From contig NZ_JYJG01000111.1 in the NCBI RefSeq assembly GCF_000955955.1, positions 1 through 59,487 of the forward strand: a stretch of DNA of 59,487 nt, given 5' to 3'. Under the pieces are notes generated by a model. The model saw only the letters and a program-made list of their open reading frames with translations, was not told the DNA's origin and did no database searches. Source of the stretch: Lentzea aerocolonigenes. Lineage in GTDB: Bacteria > Actinomycetota > Actinomycetes > Mycobacteriales > Pseudonocardiaceae. The position numbers and the translations under genes are program-made. Below, piece by piece: positions 34,152 through 41,517 of the stretch (within the stretch, counting starts at the first letter, position 1; each line of letters begins with the position of its first letter).

Positions 34152-35159
34152 GTGGTCACCATCGCGGATGTGGCGAGGCATGCCGGCGTGGCGCCGAGCA
34201 CCGTCTCGTACGTGCTGACGGGTAAGCGGTCGATCTCGCCGCAGACCCGCACCAAGGTCAGGGAGAGCATCCGGCTGCTGGGCTACCACCCGCACGCCGG
34301 TGCCCGCGCGCTCGCGACGAGCAGGGCGAACGTGGTGGCACTCGTGCTGCCGCTGCGTCCCGGCGTGCACCTGCCCGTCGTCATGCGGTTCGTGACGGCG
34401 GCGGTCACCACCGCCCGCAGACACGACATGGACGTGCTGCTGGTGACGGCGGACCAGGGCGCGCAGGGCCTGCGCCGGGTGGCGGGCAGCGCCCAGGTCG
34501 ACGGTTTCCTGGTGATGGACGTGGAACTGGACGACGACCGCGTGCCGCTGCTGAGGCAGATGGCACAGCCGTCCGTCCTCATCGGACGTCCCGCCGCGGT
34601 CAAGGGACTGACCTGTGTGGACCTCGACTTCGAGTCCGCCGGGGCGCGGTGCGTCGACCACCTGGCCGACCTCGGCCACCGCTACATCGGGTTCCTCGGC
34701 GCCCCGAGCGTCGTGTACCAGCGCAACACCGGCTACGCGCAACGCACGATGGCCGGGTTCGGCGCGGCGGCCATGCGGCGGGGCATCGCGTCCACAGCCT
34801 TGCCCGCCGAGGACGACTACGAGTCGGTGCTGGCGTCCGTGCGGTCGTTGCTGCGCACACAACCGGCGATGACCGCGCTCGTCGTGCACAACGAGGCGGC
34901 GCTCGGCTGGGTCGCGGGCAGCCTGCGGGCGTTGGGCCGCAGGGTTCCCGACGACGTGGCCGTCGTGGCCATCTGCCCGGACGAGCTCGCCGAGCAGATG
35001 CAGCTGACCTCGGTGCAGCTGCCCGCCGAGGAGCTGGGACGGCAGGCGATGGAGCTGCTCGTGGCCAGGCTGAACGGCCATCCGACGGCGCCGCTGACCC
35101 TGCTGCCGCCGAAACTCGCCGGCCGCGCGAGCACCGCCCCGCGTCTGCGCCGCGCCTGA
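34152..35159 (+). CDS. LacI-family transcriptional regulator
   Basis: A 335-aa repressor. Helix-turn-helix TIADVARHAGVAPSTVSYVL, hinge GARALATSRANVVALVLP and a sugar-binding-type effector domain. It is similar along its length to the LacI at 23192. The GTG at 34152 follows GGAGG at 8 nt; the frame stays open upstream but that part would be an unlikely non-LacI extension. It lies 86 bp behind the GH3 gene and is followed by a transporter relic and GH42. Its natural targets probably included the missing importer as well as GH42. Confidence 0.92.
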   Translation: MVTIADVARHAGVAPSTVSYVLTGKRSISPQTRTKVRESIRLLGYHPHAGARALATSRANVVALVLPLRPGVHLPVVMRFVTAAVTTARRHDMDVLLVTADQGAQGLRRVAGSAQVDGFLVMDVELDDDRVPLLRQMAQPSVLIGRPAAVKGLTCVDLDFESAGARCVDHLADLGHRYIGFLGAPSVVYQRNTGYAQRTMAGFGAAAMRRGIASTALPAEDDYESVLASVRSLLRTQPAMTALVVHNEAALGWVAGSLRALGRRVPDDVAVVAICPDELAEQMQLTSVQLPAEELGRQAMELLVARLNGHPTAPLTLLPPKLAGRASTAPRLRRA

Positions 35160-35327
35160 TCCTCGCCGAATTTCCCGCGGTGGCACAGCTGGGCCGGCTG
35201 TCGGAACGCGACGCTCGCGGTGAAGATGACCGTGGTCGTCATCGCGAGCATGCCGGTGCTGTTCGTGTACCCGTTCGTGCAGAAGCACTTCACCAAGGGC
35301 GTCATCCTCGGCGCCGTCAAGGGATGA
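35160..35327 (+). pseudogene. Relic of an LplC-type sugar ABC permease (C-terminus only)
   Basis: Reading from the lacI stop in the same frame, the last 40 codons give NATLAVKMTVVVIASMPVLF and YPFVQKHFTKGVILGAVKG then TGA. This is the typical C-terminal helix and VKG tail of the LplC/YtcP subclass of CUT1 permeases. Everything before it is missing, and no ribosome site or complete helix set is present. The rest of a LplB/LplC/binding-protein operon was evidently lost by deletion, leaving lacI directly before GH42 (start 4 bp on). Confidence 0.8.
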
Positions 35328-35330
35328 CAC

Positions 35331-37289
35331 ATGCGCAAGCTGTCCGACGTCACGCGCGGCCGCCTGGTCTACGGAGGCGACTACAACCCGGAGCAGTGGC
35401 CGGAGGCGGTGTGGCTGGAGGACGTCGCGCTGATGCGGGAGGCCGGGGTCAACCTGGTCACGGTCGGCGTGTTCTCGTGGGGCAGGCTGGAACCTTCACC
35501 GGGCTCGTTCGACTTCGGCTGGCTCGACCGGGTGCTGGACCTGTTGCACGAGAACGAGATCGGCGTGAGCCTCGCGACCCCGACGGCCTCACCGCCGCCG
35601 TGGATGAGCCTGCGTCACCCGGACACGCTGATGGTGACGGCCGACGGTGTCAGGATGTCGCACGGTTCCCGCAACCACTACTGCCCCTCGTCGCCGGTCT
35701 ACCGCCAGTACGCGCGGGCGATCGTCACCGCGATGGCCCGGCGCTACGCCGAACATCCTGCGCTGACGTTGTGGCACATCAACAACGAGTACTGCGAGGT
35801 CTGCTACTGCGACGGCACCGCGCAGCACTTCCGCCGCTGGCTGCGGGAGAGGTACGAGACGCTCGGCGCGCTGAACGAGGCGTGGGCGACGGCGTTCTGG
35901 AGCCAGCACTACGGCGAGTGGGCCGAGATCCTGCCGCCCCGCGCGGCCCCGTACCTGCGCAACCCCACCCAGGTGCTGGACTTCAAGCGGTTCAGCTCCG
36001 AGTCGCTGTTGCAGTGCCTGCGGGCCGAGCGCGAGATCCTGCACAACACCACGCCGTTCGTGCCGGTCACGTCGAACTTCATGGGGTTGTTCGCCCCGCT
36101 GGACTACTGGCAGGCGGCGGCGGAGCAGGACTTCGTGTCGCACGACTGGTATCCGGACCTGACGGATCCGGCCGCGCACGTCGAGACGGCGATGAGCTAC
36201 GACCTGATGCGCGGGCTGGCCGGGCGCAAGCCGTGGTTCCTGATGGAGCAGTCCGCGAGCGGTTCGCACGGCGTGCGGCGGCCGCCCGGCCATCTGCGCA
36301 CCCAGTCGTTGCAGGCGATCGCGCGCGGTTCGGACGCGGTCTGCTTCTTCCAGTGGCGGGCTTCCCGTGCGGGAGCGGAGAAGTTCCACTCCGGCATGGT
36401 GCCGCACCGCGGTCCGCACAGCCGGGTGTTCCGCGAGGTCGCCGCGCTCGGCCGGGATCTCGCGGAACTGTCGGAGGTCGTCGGAGAACACGTTCCGGCC
36501 CAGGTGGCGATCCTGATGGACTGGGACAACTGGTGGGCGGTCAGCGGCGCGCACCTGCCGGCGGAGATCGACCTGCTCGCCCGGCTGCGCGACTTCTACG
36601 AACCGTTGTGGCGACTGGGGATCGTCGTCGACTTCGTGCGGCCCCGCGACGGCCTGACGAAGTACCCGGTGGTGATCGCCCCGAACCTCTACCTGCTCAC
36701 CGCCTGCGACGCCGACCGCATCACGTCCTATGTGGACGACGGCGGCACGTTCGTGATGGGCTTCTTCTCCGGTGTGGTCGATGAGCACGACCACGTCCGG
36801 GTGGGTGGCTGTCCGGCACTGCTGGCCGACCTGATGGGCCTGCGGATCGACGAGTTCCTGCCCCAGCGCGACACGTTGACGTGCACGTCGGAGCTGCTCG
36901 GCGAGTTCACCGCGGACTTCTGGGCCGACGAGCTCACCCCGTCGACCGCGGAGGTGGTCGCCGAGGTGGCCTGCGGTGAGCTCGCCGGCACCCCGGTGGT
37001 GCTGCGCAACGGCTTCGGCGATGGCACGGCCTGGTACGTGGCGACCAGGCCGGAACCCGCCGCGATGGGGACGTTGCTGGCGCACATCGCGGAGCAGGCG
37101 GGTGTGACCGCGTCACCTCAGCCCGAGGGCGTGGAGGTGGTGCGCCGCGGCGACCTGCTGTTCGTGATCAACCACCGGCCAGAGCCCGCGAAGGTCGTGG
37201 TGGACGGCGCGCGCGTCGACCTGCTCAGCGGTGAACGGGTCAGCGGCGTCACGGAACTGCCCCGCTACGGCGTGCGGGTGCTGAGGTGA
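35331..37289 (+). CDS. Intracellular GH42 beta-galactosidase
   Basis: A 652-aa GH42 enzyme with no signal peptide. The N-terminal YGGDYNPEQWPE is diagnostic; acid/base Glu153 is in WHINNEYCEVCYC, which also carries zinc-site cysteines, and the nucleophile Glu306 is in LMEQSASGSH. The trimerisation and C-terminal beta domains follow. It would act on short galacto-oligosaccharides taken into the cell. The ATG at 35331 comes 4 bp after the permease relic; no strong Shine-Dalgarno is visible (GGGATGACAC), so it may have been coupled to the lost permease and may now be translated poorly. Confidence 0.92.
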   Translation: MRKLSDVTRGRLVYGGDYNPEQWPEAVWLEDVALMREAGVNLVTVGVFSWGRLEPSPGSFDFGWLDRVLDLLHENEIGVSLATPTASPPPWMSLRHPDTLMVTADGVRMSHGSRNHYCPSSPVYRQYARAIVTAMARRYAEHPALTLWHINNEYCEVCYCDGTAQHFRRWLRERYETLGALNEAWATAFWSQHYGEWAEILPPRAAPYLRNPTQVLDFKRFSSESLLQCLRAEREILHNTTPFVPVTSNFMGLFAPLDYWQAAAEQDFVSHDWYPDLTDPAAHVETAMSYDLMRGLAGRKPWFLMEQSASGSHGVRRPPGHLRTQSLQAIARGSDAVCFFQWRASRAGAEKFHSGMVPHRGPHSRVFREVAALGRDLAELSEVVGEHVPAQVAILMDWDNWWAVSGAHLPAEIDLLARLRDFYEPLWRLGIVVDFVRPRDGLTKYPVVIAPNLYLLTACDADRITSYVDDGGTFVMGFFSGVVDEHDHVRVGGCPALLADLMGLRIDEFLPQRDTLTCTSELLGEFTADFWADELTPSTAEVVAEVACGELAGTPVVLRNGFGDGTAWYVATRPEPAAMGTLLAHIAEQAGVTASPQPEGVEVVRRGDLLFVINHRPEPAKVVVDGARVDLLSGERVSGVTELPRYGVRVLR

Positions 37290-37346
37290 GCGTCAGACCT
37301 GCTCACCCAGTTCGAGGGGCGGTGGTCGGCGAGCGATTCGGTTCCT

Positions 37347-37976
37347 TGAGCGCGGTCGTGGCTGACGGACGACGCGGCGATCGTGCTGCTCGGCAGCGAG
37401 TCGGCCGTCAGTGCGGTCGGGGTGGCGCAGGCGAGTGCGGCCGCTCAGGAGCACCTCAAAGCCGGTGACCTGGTGTTCTCGATCAGCCAGACGTACCTCG
37501 GCACGTTCCTCACCGACGTGATGATGCTGCTCCTGGCCGTGGGTTTGTTCGCCGCTTTGCTGGCATTGCACAACTCCGCGGCCCGCTACATGTTCGCGCT
37601 GGGCCGGGCACGGGTGCTGCCCCCGGCGCTCGGCCGCACGAACCCGCGCAACGGCGCACCGCACGTGGCGAGCGGCGTGCAGATCGGGTTCGCCACGCTG
37701 ATCGCCGCCGTCTACGCCGCGGCCGGGCTCGACCCGCTCGCCGGCCTCACCGCCGGCATGACCGGCATCGGCGCGCTGGTCGTGATCACGTCGCAGGCCA
37801 TGGCCTGCAACGCCGTGGTCGCCTACTTCCGGCACCGCCGCGACCCGCGGATCTGGCGCACCGCCGTCGCACCCGGCCTCGGTGGACCGGGCCTGGTCGC
37901 CGTCACCGTGCCGGCGGTGGCGAACTTCCCGACGCTCGCGGGCTCGCGGTCGGGCTCGGTGTCTCGTACCGGTTGA
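37347..37976 (+). pseudogene. APC-family amino acid permease, truncated at both ends
   Basis: A 200-codon stretch whose core (SISQTYLGTFLTDVMMLLL, ALHNSAARYMFALGRARVLP, GQ-like SGVQIGFATLIAAVYAA) is the middle-to-late part of an APC superfamily amino acid transporter. The first half (normally about six helices) and the end are missing, and there is no ribosome site, so it cannot make a working carrier. The gap 37290-37346 before it holds no feature. The remnant is out of place among glycosidase genes. Confidence 0.75.
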
Positions 37977-38030
37977 AGTCCAGTCGTCCGCAGGTTTGTG
38001 CCGCACTGGACCAGCTGTCCACTGTGGAGG

Positions 38031-39035
38031 CTACTCGCCCGACGGCGCGGCGAGCTGGGTGCCGAGGCGGACCGGGGTGCCGAAGTTCGGTGTCCCGTCC
38101 GCGTTCCAGCCGAACTTCTGCGCGCGGGCGGAGCGGTTCATGTCGCAACCGCCCGACGCGCTGGAGTTGGCGTGGTAGACGATCCAGTCCTCGGTGCCGT
38201 CGGGCGACTTGAAGAACCCGTTGTGGCCGGGTGCGAAGACACCGTTGCCGTCGTTGCGCTGGAACACCGGGTTCGGCGACTTCGTCCAGTGCGCCCGGTT
38301 GAGCGGGTCGGACCCGGTGAGCGTGAGCAGCCCGAGCTTGTAGTCGGGGCCCCAGCACGCGCTGGCCGAGTACACGATCATGACGCGACCGTTGTGGTAC
38401 AGGGCTTCCGCGCCCTCGTTGACCGCGCCGGTCTGCCGTTCCCACGCCAGCGTGGGCAGGGAGATGGTCCGCCGCGGGCCGCTGATCGTGTAGGGGTTGG
38501 ACAGCGGGGTGATGGTGAGGCTCTGGGTGCCGTCGATCGCGCTGCCCATGAGGTAGAGCTTCCCGTTGTGCCGCAGGATGCTCGGGTCCAGCTCCCAGGT
38601 GGAGCCCAGGTCGGCCTTGAACGTGTAGGGGCCCATCGGGTCGGTGCCCGCGCTTTCCAGCACGTGCAGGCGCTGGGTCGGGTTGTAGTCCGGCACGTTC
38701 CGCCCGGCCACGTAGTACAGGTACCAGCGGCCGTTGATCAGGTGGAACTCCGGCGCCCACATGTTGCAGCACCCGTTGGGCCTGCCGGACAGGTTGAACA
38801 CCACGGTGTCCGCGGCGCTCGCCAGACCGGCAAGCGTGCGGGACTTGCGCATGGTGATCGTGGAGTTCCACGTCGTCGTCGCGAGGTAGTAGTAGCCGTT
38901 GTGGTACTGCATCCACGGGTCGGGGCCGTTGCGTTTGATCGGGTTGGTGAAGGTGGCAGCCGCTGCGGGAGCCGCCGTCGTCACGGCCAGCACCACGGCG
39001 GCGAGCAAGGCGGTGATGCTCCTGAGGATCGTCAC
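38031..39035 (-). CDS. Secreted GH43 arabinan-active glycosidase
   Basis: A 334-aa secreted GH43 five-bladed propeller, last of three tandem GH43 genes on the minus strand. The signal peptide ends AAA. The three catalytic acids can be seen: general base Asp39 in NGPDPWM, Asp in STWELDPSIL, and general acid Glu in GAVNEGAEAL. NMWAPEFHLINGRWYLYY and YHANSSASGGCDMNRSARAQ are typical of arabinofuranosidase/arabinanase subfamilies. Likely exo-alpha-1,5-L-arabinofuranosidase. GTG 39035 follows AGAAGGAC and lies 10 bp behind the preceding GH43. Confidence 0.88.
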   Translation of the reverse strand: MTILRSITALLAAVVLAVTTAAPAAAATFTNPIKRNGPDPWMQYHNGYYYLATTTWNSTITMRKSRTLAGLASAADTVVFNLSGRPNGCCNMWAPEFHLINGRWYLYYVAGRNVPDYNPTQRLHVLESAGTDPMGPYTFKADLGSTWELDPSILRHNGKLYLMGSAIDGTQSLTITPLSNPYTISGPRRTISLPTLAWERQTGAVNEGAEALYHNGRVMIVYSASACWGPDYKLGLLTLTGSDPLNRAHWTKSPNPVFQRNDGNGVFAPGHNGFFKSPDGTEDWIVYHANSSASGGCDMNRSARAQKFGWNADGTPNFGTPVRLGTQLAAPSGE

Positions 39036-39045
39036 GTCCTTCTCC

Positions 39046-40476
39046 CTATTCCAGCACGAAGGTCGCGTCGGCCCGTCCCTGTGCATCGGACACCGCCTGC
39101 AGGTTGACGAGTCCGTTGCTGTGCCGGACGTAGCGGCCGGGCAGGTTGAGCGACTCGAACGACGCCGCGGAACTGCTGGCGAGTCCCGCGCGTTGCGTGA
39201 AGCTCGCGTCATTGCGGAACTGGGTGCCGCCGTCACTGCGGTCGACCCACAGCTCCATGTCGCGGTGCCGCAGGTAGTAACCGGGGAAGTTGGCCGACTC
39301 CAGCGACACCGTTCCGGAGCCCGCCAGCCCCGGCACCACCTTGAACTGCGAGTCGGCCAGCGGGGACACGGCTGCTTCGAGCTTGGCGCGGTACTCCCAG
39401 TGCCGCACGAACCGGTCGGGGGTGTTGTACGACCTCAGCCGGACCGGCGTGGGGCCGTCGGCCACCGGGATGCCGAAGTCCGGCGTGCCGTCGGCCTGGT
39501 AGTAGACCTTCTGCACGCGGGTGCGGCGGTTCGGGTCGTTGAGCGGGTCGCCGCTGATGTCGCGGTAGTTGCGGTCGTGGTAGACCATGACGTCGCTCTG
39601 GCCGTCCTCGGAGACCGTGAACGAGTTGTGGCCCGGCCCGTACTGACCGGTCGTGGCGTTGGTCGCGAACACGGGGTTCGGGCTCTTGGTCCACGACGCC
39701 GCGTTGAGCAGGTTCGCCGAAGCCGGCGCCGTGAGCATGCCCAGGCAGTAGTTCGCGTCGGTGGCGCTGGCCGAGTAGGTCAGGAAGATCTTTCCGTTGC
39801 GCTGCAGGACTGCCGGCCCTTCCGCGACCTTGTACCCGCGGGTCTCCCAGGACAGCGTCGGCACGGTCAGCCGGGTGGTCGCGCCGGTGATCGTCCACGG
39901 GTTCGCGCCCATGCGGGCGATGTAGACGTTGGAGTTCGTGGAGATGCCCGGTTCCTGCTGTGCCCAGATCAGGTAGCGCACGCCGTTGTTGACGAACGTG
40001 GACGCGTCCAGCGAGAAGGTGTCCCACGGGGTCGTGATGCGGCCGCGTTCGGTCCAGCTTCCGGTCACCGGGTTGGCGCTGGAGCTCTCCAGCACGTACA
40101 TCCGGATGCGCCAGATGTCGTCACTGCGGCCCGCGGCGAAGTAGACGTACCACTTGCCGTTGATGAAGTGGATCTCCGGCGCCCAGATGTGGGCGGCCAT
40201 CTCGCCACTGGAGTGCTTGCGCCAGATGACGGTTTCCGGTGCCGTGGCCAGGCCCTGGATCGTGGTCGCGCGGCGCAGGACGATCCGGTCGTACTCCGGG
40301 ACGGTCGCGGTGAAGTAGTAGAAACCGTCCGTGTGCTTGAAGATGTGCGGGTCGGCGCGCTTTTCCGCGATCGGGTTCGTGTACCGCACGGCCGATGAGG
40401 CGGACGCCTGCGGCACGGGCAGGGTCAGGACGCAGGTGACGACGGCGAGCAGCAGTACGGCGAGACGGGACTTCAT
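39046..40476 (-). CDS. Secreted GH43 arabinofuranosidase with CBM42 (AbfB) domain
   Basis: A 476-aa secreted enzyme. The GH43 propeller (about 30-325) has general base Asp42 in EKRADPHIF, Asp in TFSLDASTF and the general acid in YKVAEGPAVL. The C-terminal 140 residues form a CBM42/AbfB trefoil, with LRSYNTPDRFVRHWEY, SANFPGYYLRHRDMELWV and LNLPGRYVRHSNGLVNL as the three repeats that bind arabinofuranose side chains. The same architecture is known for exo-1,5-alpha-L-arabinofuranosidases from Streptomyces. The middle gene of the GH43 operon, with an AAGGA ribosome site. Confidence 0.92.
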   Translation of the reverse strand: MKSRLAVLLLAVVTCVLTLPVPQASASSAVRYTNPIAEKRADPHIFKHTDGFYYFTATVPEYDRIVLRRATTIQGLATAPETVIWRKHSSGEMAAHIWAPEIHFINGKWYVYFAAGRSDDIWRIRMYVLESSSANPVTGSWTERGRITTPWDTFSLDASTFVNNGVRYLIWAQQEPGISTNSNVYIARMGANPWTITGATTRLTVPTLSWETRGYKVAEGPAVLQRNGKIFLTYSASATDANYCLGMLTAPASANLLNAASWTKSPNPVFATNATTGQYGPGHNSFTVSEDGQSDVMVYHDRNYRDISGDPLNDPNRRTRVQKVYYQADGTPDFGIPVADGPTPVRLRSYNTPDRFVRHWEYRAKLEAAVSPLADSQFKVVPGLAGSGTVSLESANFPGYYLRHRDMELWVDRSDGGTQFRNDASFTQRAGLASSSAASFESLNLPGRYVRHSNGLVNLQAVSDAQGRADATFVLE

Positions 40477-40487
40477 CGACTGTCCTT

Positions 40488-41312
40488 TCAGACCAGTTGC
40501 GGCCAGCCGGCCGAGTCGTAGGTCAGGCGGTTGATGCCCAGCAACGACACGCCGTTGTCGGCGTAGTAGTGGTAGACGAGCAGATCACCGCCGGTGTCGG
40601 TGAGCACGGCCTGATGGCCCGGCCCGTGGATGCCGCCGTGCCCTGCCAGCACTTCCGTGCCGCCGCCCGAGGTCATGGACTTGCCGGCGCGGTCGAAGTA
40701 GGGGCCGGTGACGCTGGTGGAACGCCCGACCATCACGCGGTAGGTGCTGGACGCGCCCTTGCAGCACAGGTCGAACGAGACGTACTGGTAGAAGTACTGG
40801 CCGTGCTTGACGATGTACGGCGCCTCGATCGCGCCGCCGTTCCGTCCGGCGACGGCGGTCATGCCGCCGCCGAGCCGCAGTCCGGTGGCGGGGTCGAGCT
40901 GGGTCCACGTGCCGGAGCTCCCGCTGGTGCTCGTGGCCAGGAAGATCGCCGAGCGGTTCGACTCGAACGTGGACGCCGAGTAGTACAGGTAGTAGAGGCC
41001 GTCGCGGTAGGAGATGTCCGGCGCCCACAGGGTGCGGCTGCCGTTGGTGTACGTCGTGGTCCACGGTGCACCGTTGGGGAAAACCGTGCCCGCGTTGCGG
41101 AAGTTGACGCGGTCGGTGGACGTCTTCAGCGCGATGTCGTCTCCGGTGTGCGCCAGCAGATAGCTGCCGTCCGGTCGTTTCACCACGGCCGGGTCGTGCA
41201 CTCGGATGTCACCGGTGACGCGGGCGGGGTTCGGATAAGCCGCGGCGTCCGCGGGGGGTGCGACGATCAGCGCTGTCACGAGCAGGAGTGCGGTGATTCG
41301 AGCGATCGACAT
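40488..41312 (-). CDS. GH43_5-like endo-arabinanase with an internal deletion
   Basis: A 274-aa secreted protein, 40 or so residues shorter than typical endo-1,5-alpha-L-arabinanases. The general base Asp40 (IRVHDPAVV) and general acid Glu163 (GGAIEAPYIV) are present along with LWAPDISYRDGLYYLYYS and YVSFDLCCKGASSTYR. Between them, near residues 136-138 (GTWTQLDPATG), the blade that normally carries the middle catalytic Asp in an AIDP motif and the following SFGSFWxGIK strand is missing; the frame is kept. It may be inactive or act as a binding protein. First gene of the GH43 operon, with GGAGG before its ATG and a TGTTATCGCTAACA operator upstream. Confidence 0.85.
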   Translation of the reverse strand: MSIARITALLLVTALIVAPPADAAAYPNPARVTGDIRVHDPAVVKRPDGSYLLAHTGDDIALKTSTDRVNFRNAGTVFPNGAPWTTTYTNGSRTLWAPDISYRDGLYYLYYSASTFESNRSAIFLATSTSGSSGTWTQLDPATGLRLGGGMTAVAGRNGGAIEAPYIVKHGQYFYQYVSFDLCCKGASSTYRVMVGRSTSVTGPYFDRAGKSMTSGGGTEVLAGHGGIHGPGHQAVLTDTGGDLLVYHYYADNGVSLLGINRLTYDSAGWPQLV

Positions 41313-41517
41313 GGACGCCTCCGCTGGGCAACTGTTATCGCTAACAAGACTGGCGGTGGCGGCTCGCTCCTTCGACGCACGTTAACGCACTGTTTTCTTT
41401 CCTGGCAAGGTTTGTCGAACGCCGTGTCGAATGCGGTGAACGCTCACATGTCTGTCAATTTCGGCAGCCGAACGCAGGCTGGCACGGACCGGGAGACGCT
41501 CGGCAGCATGCGTGCGC
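41313..41517. promoter_or_regulatory. Divergent region with TGTTATCGCTAACA operator and GTCGAA pair
   Basis: The gap between the GH43 operon (minus) and the discoidin/PNGase F-like gene (plus). TGTTATCGCTAACA at 41333-41346 lies 21 bp before the GH43 start and is a member of the TGTKAKCGYTMACA set. GTCGAA copies at 41414 and 41426 (period 12) lie nearer the plus-strand gene. Confidence 0.55.
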
